A stretch of 64,000 nucleotides of DNA from Lithospermum erythrorhizon. Its lineage: Eukaryota; Streptophyta; Magnoliopsida; Boraginales; Boraginaceae. Made by a program: the position numbers and the translations under genes. The stretch lies in assembly GCA_019722365.1 (NCBI GenBank), contig JADFUC010000718.1, positions 164,054-228,053 of the forward strand. Reading direction: 5' to 3'. Under the pieces are notes generated by a model. The model was not told the origin of the DNA, did no database searches, and saw only the letters and a list, made by a program, of their open reading frames with translations. This document shows, piece by piece, positions 22,321-33,844 of this stretch. Positions within the stretch are counted from its first letter, which is position 1. Every line of letters starts with the position of its first letter.

Positions 22321-25300
22321 AAAGATTTTGAAGTTTATTTGAAAAAAAAGTGTTCTATTATAGCTGCACTTGTTTTTCGAAAATGAACGAAGAAATATCT
22401 AAATTCAAAGGAATCATCGAAGAAGTTACTATAACCAGCATGTTATTATATAATAAGAATGTATTTGAGTGTATATAGATGTACACTTGTATCTCTACCT
22501 AAATGATCATACTTAAATTCGTATATGAAATGATGTATCTTTCTTCTTATGCAGAGAAGGGAGGGAGAATAATACCATCTGAACAACTATCAGCCTTCTA
22601 ATATGAGGACAAGTTTAATGTACTGTATGTTTCTTTCTGTTGATCTTCAATGATGATTGTTTACTCCCACAGAACTATCATATGTTCATTATTAAAATAA
22701 ATTCAGATCCACCTACAATGATTATCGCTATTTAGAATAGGGACATTCATACCGGAATAAGCGTGCATGTTTTGAGTTTGGATTATCTCGATTAAGATTT
22801 CCTACCAATTTTCTCAATTTCTTCTTAGGATCTCGATTGCATCCATTGATATGGGAGTGTTAATTTTGATAATATCATGTATAGCATATAATAGAATGTT
22901 TATATTTTTTAGTTGATTCATACGGAGTATATATTTAGTTTAGAAAGATAGTTAAAATAAAAGACATGTTATAGTAGTGGTGATGACCAACTAATCAGGT
23001 CATTGTAATCCTTCCCAGACTGTTGGGTTATGCAAATTTAAAGGAGATCAACCTATATGTAACTAGTGTGAGAAAAGATATAATTAACATTATTATTATT
23101 ATTATATTATTTCTTCTAGTTTTTTAGTTGTCGACAAAAAAAATTTATTTTAAAAATAGTTGTTCTTTAAAAATTCTTGTGTAATCTTTAATTGATTTTT
23201 CTTTTAATATCTATTTAATATATAATAAAAGCTCATACAAACTCATTTATTAAATTGTTGTTTGATTATTAATTAAGGATATATGTAAAATATTGTTTAG
23301 TGTAATAGATGATATGCCTTAAAAGAATTGAAAGGAAGTGAAATATAGTCTCCTAACCTTGTCAATTTGAGCGTATAGATGCGGGTAGTGCTCCATCTAC
23401 TGCTGATAAGTCCTTTTTCTAGACATATATAAAGATTCAATACACCTTTCGATGCTATTCATGTGTCATCACACAATGCTTAATATCTTTAATTAAAACG
23501 TTGACAAAATAATATACCTAATCTTGTTAGCTAAGAAAGTGTTGCTTCTATTAGTTGAAAGAGCAAACTTTATTTGTTCCTTCATTAGCTAAGTAAACAC
23601 TTATTAGGCTGTTAGGCGTAATTAGTATTATTACTAGCTGTATATATTGGGGGTGTTTGCACCGCTTCATTCAATTTCAATTACTCATAAAAAGTCTATT
23701 TTTGATCTATACTATAACTTACCATAATATCAGGAAATAAGGTTGACGACATAGAGGATGATAGATAGTACTGATACAGTATGCCTGATATGTTAAGTTA
23801 ATATCATACCACTAGCCTCTGGTGTGTTTTTAATAAATTGCTTAATGTGATAAGATAACAACAAAAATTAAGAATCTTCAGCATTTCCTCGTAGAAAAGA
23901 AATGAAGCAATTGGCTTAACTTCAGCTTACTAGATTATACCTAAAGTTATGACTAAATGGCACAATTACAGATTAGGATTTTAATTAAAAGCAACGAAGT
24001 GTGTGATTATTCTTTGTTTTGTTTGGCTAATAAGACACTCACGTTACCCAGTTTGTGTCTATAAATACATAGACATGGACACTTACAATTTAACGTTAAA
24101 ATTTGACTCATCAATTAAAATTATTCAACATTAACTATATATTGGATTTTTTATTTTATTTTTTCAATATCTAATCTTATAATAGAAATATTATTGTGAT
24201 TTTATTTGAAATATATATATATATATTCATCTGTGTCACACTCCACAGAGACGGGAATACTTGCTGCAGTATACCAAAGCGAGGAGGCTCATCCTCTCTT
24301 CATTTGTTCTTTGAATTCGATGATATGTATCGGCTCGTTTAACGTTGTATGGTGGTTCGCTAGTCTTGGTGAAGAATTCGTTTAGGTGATTTATCTCTGG
24401 AAATAGTCTCTCATTTTCCCTAAACTTGAAGGAAAGATGATGAATCTGTTTTAAGGAAAGCGTGTTCACGCGACTTCATCTGGGTTATTTTGTGTATTGT
24501 TACAGTATTGTTGTAATCGTACATGAATAAATTGTTGTTATTTCTTTGCAAAGTTATTTATTTCAGCTCCGTCTTCTAGTCAATTTCCTACAAAAGAATG
24601 TAGTAATTAATTATATACATATTTGATTTTCTCTAACTTAATTAATTGAATTTCTTCAAAAGTGGTTAACTACACTATTTGTTGAAGAAAAAATTCTCAA
24701 TTAAATTGGAATGAATGGAGTATATTTGTAAAATATCTAATGGCAAAATAGTAAGGGTTAAGTTTTTAAGCATCAAAATTAGAGAATATTACTACCTCCA
24801 TTTCAATTTAAAATAAAAGTAGATTTAATTTATCAATTAATATAATTCAACATTAATCAATAAATTAATTTTAACATGCATTATAAGTAATTAAAGGCTA
24901 CAAGCCAAATCTAATGTAAACCTAACTAGATTTGCAATAACTTGCAAGATGAAACCTTGGAGGAGCGGAAGAATGTGAAGTCAAAGCATCCCATATTATT
25001 AGATACTAACGAAATATTGTCAAATAAAATTGAATATACGCATTGTACTGTAAGAAGGTGCTCGATACTATATATTCGTAGATCATATCATTATTTAGGA
25101 ATTGTTAAACAAAACAGATATATTAATACTCCTATTGAATAACCATATAAGGTATATACAAAGAATCAAATTCACCGTGGTGGTCATCGCTTGTGGAGGA
25201 TTTTTAAGGCGCGCACGCTCACATGCACCAGGTTTTCAATTTTTTTGCTTAAGAGTGTTGTATCTTTATGGCATTGAAAGTAATGCGGCCCGAAATTTAA

Positions 25301-25890
25301 TGAAAGCATAATTAAATTTTGTGCCAGGTCTTTCTACAGATATCGTTTAATTTCAATCCCGTTTAATTCCCGACTTTTTCTTTCTTTCATTTCGCGTCTT
25401 ACATTATTTATTGAATTGTGATTGCTCATGTGTCTGATTATTTGTTAGTTGATTGTTAGTTTTATGTGAGAAAAGCGAAATAGTTAGGCTGCGTTTCGAT
25501 ATATTTATTTATTTTTTATTTTTTATTTTTTGGCTAAATTTAAATGCAGTAGAAATCGTTTGAATAGGTATGTACTCTTGACCTTTCAAATAAGCCTGCA
25601 CTTGGTACGTATTTTTGGCCTTTTCGGACTTTTAAATAGTAGTTTTAGGTTATTGGCTTAATTTTGACTTTAGAAAATAGGCTTATCCGATAGCGTTAAA
25701 TAATATTGAAAATTTTAATTTTTGGAGGAAAATTAAGCTAAAGTTCAAGTGCCGAAAAAAATCTATTTTTTGGAGCGATAATCAATAAAAAGTTCGGTGC
25801 CATTTACGTAGGGTTTGTATTTGCTCCACAGATGAGTTTATAATATCATTTACTTTCAATTCGATCCTTGATTGGAATGGCGCTTTCAAT
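22321..25890. other. Gene-poor AT-rich region
   Basis: Contains an (AT)n run at about 24213-24227 and a block at 24236-24560 of more balanced composition that looks like part of an LTR or an old exon but has no recognisable protein. At 25.45-25.55 kb TTAGGCTGCGTTTCGAT followed by T/A repeats is related to the minisatellite units at 28.9 kb. Nothing else supported. Confidence 0.35.
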
Positions 25891-25891
25891 C

Positions 25892-26278
25892 CTAAGATAT
25901 GAAATCTTTAGATGTAGGGAAGAAATGCTGAATGGGTGAAACTTTCTTAGAAAAATCAGGAAGAAGATTTGTGAGATGCCAAGTCGAGTAAGAAAAGAAT
26001 TGATTTTGTATGATTTTCTGGCACTTAATCCTTAACTGATTAATTCGATCATTAATAGGTAATCTTTGTCGCTTTTGGAAGTGGATTGATGACCCTGTTT
26101 CTCCTCTGGTTCGATCTGCCATGGATTTGAATATAAAGAAAGCTAAGAAGAAAGTGAAGGTTTTAGGTGTAGAAATGGTTGTGTGTTTAGCTTTAATATA
26201 TGTTTTGTTTAGGGGTGGCCAATGATGAGGAATGTAAGTGCAGTTGCAATTTTGGTATGTTTGAAATTGGTGCTCCAC
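25892..26278 (-). CDS. Unrecognised 76-128 residue reading frame
   Basis: A minus-strand frame whose internal ATG at about 26122 starts MADRTRGETGSSIHFQKRQR and continues LPINDRINQLRIKC, KIIQNQFFSYS and LLPDFSKKVSPIQHFF before a stop at 25892. The amino-acid composition (balanced, few low-complexity runs) looks more like real coding sequence than chance. The R-rich INDRINQLR stretch recalls a basic helix but is not a convincing bHLH. No neighbours or exons help. Could be a small gene, the 5' exon of a broken gene or chance. Confidence 0.25.
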   Translation of the reverse strand: MEHQFQTYQNCNCTYIPHHWPPLNKTYIKAKHTTISTPKTFTFFLAFFIFKSMADRTRGETGSSIHFQKRQRLPINDRINQLRIKCQKIIQNQFFSYSTWHLTNLLPDFSKKVSPIQHFFPTSKDFIS

Positions 26279-28900
26279 AGATGTAGGTATTTAATGGGGA
26301 AGATGGCACGTAAACTTTTATAATGTGCATTTTGGCACTAAAAACTTTGTAATGTGCATTTGACACTAAAGCTATGTGCACAGTTTTTAACTGTCACTTA
26401 GATCGGAGTTTACATTTTATGATGGATTCTGGTCCTTTAACATTTAATTCAATGGTATTGATAAATTTAGTTCTGATCTCATTTGAAAGGAAGTTCCTTA
26501 TTTCATGATTATAGCGAGTTCGAACCAATAGAAATATGGCATGATATTCCAAAAGAGCCGTCGGATAATTCATGAAAATAAAAGTGAAATATGAAATCAG
26601 CTATTACATAATGATCGCTTAAATTTATTTGATTTTCTCACCCAGTACTTGGGGTTGAGTTTGAGCTTGTAAATTATGCATTGTGATACCTTTCGGGATT
26701 TTCTTGCGTCGGTTTGTGACGTTGATGTCCCAACAGAACTTTCCAGTTTCTTCTGCATTTTATTTCTTGTTCTTTTCACGTAACCGCTCTAACCACTCGG
26801 TTAGTTAGATTCCCCGGCTATATTTTTTGTTGGTTTACGCGCTTCTGATGCATCAGCTATCCACTAGAGTTTTTGAAGAGGTGTAGTGACCCGCACTGCA
26901 CTGTAAAACTTTCTCCGCCATTACAACCTTTTACTTTATCTGCTCTTTCATTTGGCATCTATTATTCTCACGTTTTTTCGGCATGCGGTAAGACAGGATA
27001 TGGGTGGCGATCACGATCAAGCGATTTGGTAGTTTCGGCCAAATGTCGAGACTCACGATTGGTTCTAGAAAGTATTTATAAATTCTTTCTTACATCATTG
27101 TCAACTTTAAAAAATGCCTCATTAACAAACAGTCTTGTATCCTTGTTTTATGCCATGAAACTTAGACCAGATGCAAACCTTAGTATACGGACAAACACGA
27201 AGCCACCCGAAGCAATCTTTCCTTTCGCATTTACAACCCAAGCATGATATCTTGATTGGCCGCTTTATGCTCGAGAATGGCGATTGAATGCAGTATATAT
27301 CTTCTACCATCTCCACTGCAAGCACTTTCTATCATTTTTTGGATCGACAAAGGCGTATCTCATTTCCATTTTTTGCATGTGTAGGCTTTGTTTATGCAAC
27401 ATTTCATAACTTTTGGTGAATGGTGTTTAACGTCGTTCTGAATAATTTGATCCGCATACCATGATTAGATAAACTTTAAATGCACTTTTTGTCACTTCTT
27501 TTTGGTCAATCCCTGCTCTAAGGCAGCTTCATGAAGCGTATGTTTTTGTCTTCTCGTGACAACCTCGAAATATTCGAGGTTGGAGTCTTTCTTTAGAGCT
27601 TCCCGCCATCGTATCTTTATAGGCACTTTCAAATCTCTTACTCCGGTTGGCATATAAGTGATTATGATTGGTATTCAGCGACTATAGCGTTCTTAAGACC
27701 ACATGTATGGTAAATGCAAAGTTGGTGCCGGATAAGTTTGGGTACCTAAAGTTCGGTGCGGATAAAGGATCAGTGCGAAATAAAAATTCAGTGCCTGAGA
27801 TAAAAGTTACACTTTTCTTTGGTCGGTCATGAGTATCGTTAAATACTCGGCAAGCATGATTCGCGAAATCTTTATAAGTAGGAGCTTAACAAGCCCGAGG
27901 TCCATGATTGTGTGTTTCAACCTGTGGCTTGACCCGTTATCAAGCGTAGACCCTTTCCCAACAAACTATTAAAATTTGACCTTTAAGACCACTTTCCAAA
28001 AATCATCCGTCGAGGCAAAGAAATTTGCGAAATGACCGTCATTTAAACCCGACCTTGAAAGGTGCGAGAAAGATGTAAGTGCGAAATTTACGCTCTTCCG
28101 TCTTGATTATAAGCGTAAGAACCCGGACATGAAAATTGCGAAGAAACTAAATAGCGTAAGCTTTGAATCTTGTAGTGCTCGGTCATTTCCGTAAATTAAG
28201 TAGCGTCTTCTTTTGATTGCCTCGCTTTGCAGTAAATGCATTACTTATCTCGACTTGGTATTGATAATTCACAAACCCGATAATGCTCAAGCGATACTCT
28301 TCACTGCTGCGCTTGGTTAGCAATACTACTGGCTTTAAATTTCACGAACCTTCACCACAGGGCCTCAGGAGTGAACAAGTCGCAGTGTCTGTTATAAAAA
28401 TCTAGAATTTAGAGTTTTCGATTAAATAAATCAAATGATTTTTTTTTACAAAGTTTCAACAACAATCAAAGAAAAATGATATTTTTAAACTAAATTCATC
28501 AATACTTACTATATTCTTGGCTATACATAAATGGATCTGATTTTCCTACATAATCTTGGGTATTATGGTAATGTCTTCTTCGGGGTGTATATAGCCGTTT
28601 TTTGTAGGCCAGTAGCTTTAATTTTTATCAGGACTTTTTCTTAGAGGAGATGAAAGTTGGTATTGAAATAGATGTGTTCAAAACAGTGGGTTAGTTCTCA
28701 AATCGGTGTGGTTGGTTGTAGGGAAGATTAAGATATTTTATGTTTACTGTGCCTTTTAAAATTGATTTGCTTTCAAGATAGAATTACCACTATTTTGAAA
28801 AGTTAAATACAGTCGAGGCACTGTTGAAAGGTTGAAATTCTGATATTTTGTTGAAATGATTCGTTAGTTCGGTCTTGCCTTAAATTTAGCCTTAAGAAAT
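26279..28900. other. Repeat-derived DNA of mixed composition
   Basis: 26290-26400 holds two to three loose repeats of about 33 bp built on AATGTGCATTT and GGCACTAAA, like many plant MITE interiors. 26.6-28.4 kb is less AT-rich than its surroundings and has broken frames on the minus strand (for example 27122-27325, rich in Cys), consistent with an old transposon that I cannot classify. Confidence 0.3.
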
Positions 28901-28904
28901 AGTG

Positions 28905-29250
28905 AAATCATTCGATGTATTTGAATTTTTTATACAAAAGAAAAAATAGTTCTAATTTCACGCTTCGATGTATTTGATATTTTTTTTATACTAAGAAAAG
29001 CAATTTGATTTTTTTTAGTTAGGCCCAGATTTTTTTTATATGAAGCAAAGCAATTTGATTTGATTGTTTTTATCTGAAAGAAAGAAAATAGTTAGGCGCA
29101 TTTCGATGTATTTGATTTTTTTATCAGAAAAAAATATTAGGTCGCTGGATATTGTTTAATTTTTTTTTTAAAAACGAATAGTTATTGGCTTTCGATGTAT
29201 TTGATTTTTTAATATCTGAAAAGCAATTTGATTATCATCGTTTTATTATT
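28905..29250 (+). repeat. Degenerate minisatellite, CGATGTATTTGATTTTTT units
   Basis: At least four copies of TTCGATGTATTTGA followed by a T-run (about 28911, 28974, 29102 and 29190) plus one lacking the start, each with a second element GAAAAGCAATTTGATT or a variant, spaced about 60-90 bp. TAGTTAGGC recurs between units. Unit length varies, suggesting old slippage. Confidence 0.6.
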
Positions 29251-31598
29251 GATCTATGAATTCTTTTCGGCGAACGTTTTTTATTCGTTGTTAGTTAGAT
29301 TAAATACATCCCAGTGGAAAAGTAAGTTTATTTCATGTCACGGTCTTGTTGTTAGTTGATGTTGATTCAGTCAATATGTTTAAATTTTGAATTTTAATAA
29401 ATTGATGATTTATTAATAAGTTTTGAACTCAAATATTTTTGAATATGTTAAATAATATTTTGTATGTATATGAAAATATAAGAAAACATAATATTCCAAC
29501 CTATTTTACTATTGATATATGAATGTTGATAGAAATCAAATTATGTGTGTCAATTATTACAATAGTAAAGTTCACTATTGTTATTATCGAAAAGCCAAAT
29601 TGTACGACATTTTTTTTGCTAAGTAAAACATATATTAATTGAAAAGATCCAATACATTAGTTCTTGTGTTATTTAAAATGTTATACGAGCAATTGTCTAA
29701 CTTATTACAATCCATAGAATTGAAAATGCAAATTGAAATGTTTAGTAAGTTGTTATACAAGCAATAGATATAGGCAAAAATAAACTTGCCTTTTCAGTCT
29801 ATTTTTAAATTTTGCCAATCATTACTTTTTCGATTTTATGAAAGTGTCTAGGCTGAGACATCTCATGATAAAATGATTGTAGAAAAAAAAATAACGTAAA
29901 TTTAGAGTTTTTTTAAGTTGAGGCAGGATCATTTCAAAAATGAAAATAGGCTTTTCAGTCTGTGTGGAGTTGTATCACTTATTCCTGATGGATAATAATT
30001 TATATCCTTCGGATGTATGAAGCTGCAAAAGGTTCCACACACACGTCTTTTAACATGCTATTTGCAACTTCTTGATAATCGACAGACTTCTGTGTCTCTA
30101 GCTCTATGGTAAACAAAATGAATAACTGAAGACTTTTAATGGGACCCAAATTTAGATATCTTTGAAGCATTCAATATTATGTTGTTTTAAAAAGAATGGG
30201 AAAAAGGTGCAAGAAACATGCCCCCCTATAGAATAACACCAACGGAGTGGAACCCTTTTTTATCACTTCACTTGGTGTTGTGGGCTTCTTTAATCTCAGA
30301 TAAGAAAGAATAGTTTGAGCAGTTTTACAGTTGTGCTGAGTAGAAGAGGTTTAATTGTCTTGTTCAACATTGGGATCCTCAACTCAATAATGATTTGTAG
30401 CCGTTAGATTTTAGCTGGCGTAGGATTCTTAGCTGAGTGCACGTGTTGCTATCTCCCCTCTATACCTCTTTTTATCTTTGCTTTTTGCATGGATTGCTAT
30501 CTCCTCTAAACAAATTGAAAGATAATGGATCAAACAATTATTACCTAAATGACATTTCTAGTTTCTATCAAAACATTTCATGTTTATTCAAATGACCAAC
30601 TTTGTAAGATAAACCAAAATTATTCAAACAAAAAACAAAGTATTGTACAAGATAAATTGGATTTGTAGATGTAGCTTCAACCTCTAACTGTGTGGTGAAT
30701 TATTCTTCTGTAGTCACTCTATATCATATTAAATTTCTAAACTATATTCTTGAAATGATATTTCTTGAGTCTCTTGGGATTTTTCTTCTATAGAAAAGAA
30801 TAGTGAGAACAACTATATAGGACAATCAAACTTAATGTATATGCATTTTAGGTATGAGTTCTTACATTGGCTAATTATGTTTGAAACAAAGACAGGATAT
30901 TCTCCTCAAACTACCATAAAATTTCTAACATTAATGATTCTTTTCAAAATTCTAATTTCAGTTAATTCAATTGAGCTGTAAGATTCTTTATGATATTGTC
31001 TTCCCATTTACTTGGAAGGAGGAGTGATGGTTGGGGAGTGTGAGTTGGGTGGGATAATAGAGGAAAAGTGGGGATTTATTTTAAATGGGACTTCTAGTTT
31101 TTAAGAATAAGCAGGCCTCATAATGAATTCTGAGAATAGTACATTTTAATCAGCTACGTTTAATAGAGGGGATTACTGGGTTATGATCAGGGGTTGTTTC
31201 AGAGAGAAAAAAAAATAATAAATCAAAATAGAAAAGAGCATGGTTGAAGGACGTAATTGAAAATTAATTTATAATTGAAGGCAAAGTAGTGGCAAACATT
31301 AACTACTACACCAAATATAAGTATCTACTCTCCAGCTAGCTAGCTTAGCTAATGTTAGCTCATCTTTCTTTGCTTTTTTCACCATTGCAGATCTTGCTCA
31401 CCTGATCTCTTCCAAATATTATACATGAAAAATGAAATCTATTAAGTGCAATCATTCTTTGAAAAAATTCCCATATTCAGTTCTTGATCGGATCTATTCA
31501 TTAAAAAGAATCGATTATACCATTGGAGTCATTTTTTTTCCATGCTTTTCCTGGAGGTCTGGAGAAAGCTGTAAGATTTAATTTTTCACTTCAAATCA
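29251..31598. promoter_or_regulatory. Upstream region of the C2H2 gene, with a G-box
   Basis: AT-rich intergenic DNA with no gene. CACGTG at 30440-30445 is a G-box core about 1.16 kb upstream of the ATG; it could bind bZIP or bHLH factors, but a single hexamer is weak evidence. A likely 5' UTR occupies the last 150-250 bases. Confidence 0.3.
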
Positions 31599-33015
31599 AT
31601 GGAAAAATATCAAGAACTGAAACATGCCTGCAAATTCTGCAACAAAAGCTTCCATTCTGGAAGATCTTTAGGAGGTCATATGAGAACTCATTTGATCAGT
31701 TCAACTGAACCTGATGAGAAAGGCCACTATGGAAAAAAACTCCCTCCTCTTATCAATCAAGAATTCAATGGTGAGAAAAAAAGAATTGACCATTTTGATG
31801 ATCCTTCCAATATTGGTTATTGTTTAAGAGAGAACCCCAAGAAGACTAACAAGTTTGTTAAGTCAAGTGAAGATGATAGTTCACTTCCAAACATGATCTG
31901 TAAAGAATGTGGGAAAAGTTTTCAATCTTGGAAAGCTTTATTTGGTCATATCAAATGTCATTCTGAGAAAGTATCTAATAATCTGGAGGAAGATTCTTTT
32001 GATAGTTCTAATCAGAAGGAGATCATAGATAACCAATCAGATAATGAAGCTTCTGCAATGAACAAAAAGAAGAGATCAAGAAGAGTCAAGAAGAAATCCG
32101 AGAATTTGAATGTGTTTAATGCTTCTTCTTCTTCACCTTGTGTTTCTGATATTGATCAAGAACCAGAAGAGGCTGCAATGAGCTTGCTTTTACTTTCCAG
32201 GGATGCTGGGATTCCAAGAAATTGGCAGAAAATGAATACTTCAGAAGTTCAAATAAATGATATTTCTGAAAACTGCAGAGCTAAGAGTATTGATATGGAC
32301 TCTGGCAATGGATTTGAGTTTACTAAAAAGAAAGATGAGATCAAAGTGAGTTGTAAATTCCAGAAAAAAAGCAATCCCAGAAAGGGAAATTCAAGCAAGA
32401 GGAAGAGTAGTGATCTGCATGATCCTTATCTTGCTGCAGGATACCCGAAAGAACAGGGCAATTCTGAAGCTGAAATCGATTTCTCGAAATATTCATTTGA
32501 GTGCATTTCTTGCAACAAAACATTCCATTCTTTCCAGGCTTTAGGTGGGCATAGAGCAAGTCACAGGAGGATCAAAGCCTGCTTTGCTTCGAAAATCGGT
32601 TGCAGCGAAAACAGTACTGAGACAGAGCTTTCTCCAGATCAAACTGATGAAAGTACTAAAGTGATTAAATGTTTCAAAGAAAAGTTTGAGACAGATCATG
32701 AGTCTAAGAAGAGTACTAAAGTTCATGAATGTCCATTGCTCAAAAGAAATGTCTATCAGATTAAACTTTAGAGGTGGTCACAAAAGATCACATTTAATTG
32801 CAGAGGCGCAAAGCAATCAAAGCATTGTGATTCATAAATCAACCAAAGAAGAAAGAGACTTTCTTGATCTTAATTTCCCCCCTCCAGATGAAGAAGAGAG
32901 CAATGGGCTAGTTGGGTTTCAGAAATGGTGGGTGCAAAGCAGCCACAAGCAAGAACAGCTAGTGGGAATTCTCGGAGATTGTCCAAGACTAAGTGTGACA
33001 GTACGGATGAACTAG
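31599..33015 (+). CDS. ZAT-type C2H2 zinc-finger repressor, frameshift in finger 4
   Basis: A plant C2H2 factor of the ZAT1/ZAT4/ZAT9 type. In the first frame (31599-32771, 390 residues) three fingers are intact: C11/C14/H27/H31 with RSLGGH, C101/C104/H117/H121 with KALFGH, and C302/C305/H318/H322 with the plant signature FQALGGH. A basic patch KKKRSRRVKKK is a probable nuclear signal and a SLLLLSRD box is typical of this family. Finger 4 starts HECP, then the frame is shifted by one near 32725-32770; the continuation to 33015 reads GGHKRSHL and DLNFPPPDEEES, the EAR repression motif. As read, the protein ends before finger 4 and lacks EAR. Upstream a single intronless frame is usual for the family. 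Paralogous fragments lie at 43 and 53 kb. A recent mutation or a sequencing indel would both explain it. Confidence 0.85.
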
Positions 33016-33844
33016 GGGCCGTAGGGGACATCTGTCTAGTACTAAATTTTTAAAATTATAGTTATTCTTTAAAAATTATATTTGTTAGAATTTCACTAAA
33101 TTTTTATATTTTTTGTTATAAGTACTGATATAAGTAATCATATATAAAATTTCGATTAAATAACGTATACATTCATAAATTCAGTACATAATTATACTCA
33201 ATCACAGAGCAAGCAACATTTTTTCCATCTAAAGTTCATTCCTCTGCAATTACTTTTTCACCAGTTCTGTTATTATGAGTAACAAACAGCTGTATACTAC
33301 AATCTTGGAATTGTTCCAATTAATTGGAACTTCTACTTGAACCACACTTGGAAATGGGAATTCAATTTTTTTTTTTTTAAATTTTCTTCTTTGGGTGTAA
33401 TTATGTTTGCTTCGCATTTAAGACAGTGAAATAGACAATTGGATCTATGGCTTTGAGTCATGACTAGTTTTGATTGCCACCTACCATAAACTATCTCTAA
33501 CAAATCTCATTGCTTGCTTTACTTCATCTTTTACCTCAATCATATAGAGAAAATTTGAGGAATACCCTAAGGTTCCAAGTTAATTTTGTAACAAACACTA
33601 ATACAAAATGAGTAACGAGTAGGAAAAACAGAAAATAAAACCAACATAGAGTAATGAGTAATAACTATCAATGTTACATGAACATAAATACATGATTAGG
33701 TAAAAAATTTAAAAAATTATTGTTATATTAATGATTTAATTATTGATAACATACTTGCACAACATATTCTCTGTACTCTTGCTTCTATAACAAAGATTTA
33801 TTATTTAAACAATTCTCAGCTTTCGTGTTCGGTTTCATTTTAGC
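33016..33844. other. Convergent intergenic spacer, unit 1
   Basis: AT-rich DNA between the zinc-finger gene and the opposing HMA gene. It has no gene, but it is duplicated: 33190-33450 matches 54200-54510 (unit 3), and 33600-33735 matches 43620-43760 (unit 2). Confidence 0.6.

Noticed and set aside
24210..24232. AT dinucleotide run
   Set aside because: Ordinary microsatellite, one of several in AT-rich plant DNA.
26770..26812. A-box-like CCGAGTGGTTAGAGCGG on the minus strand, as in a tRNA or SINE head
   Set aside because: No B-box at a suitable distance downstream on that strand and no cloverleaf visible.
27560..27582. Perfect 10-bp inverted repeat with a 3-base loop (CAACCTCGAA / TTCGAGGTTG)
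   Set aside because: Isolated, no T-run or gene end beside it, and such a palindrome is expected by chance somewhere in 64 kb of repeat-derived DNA.
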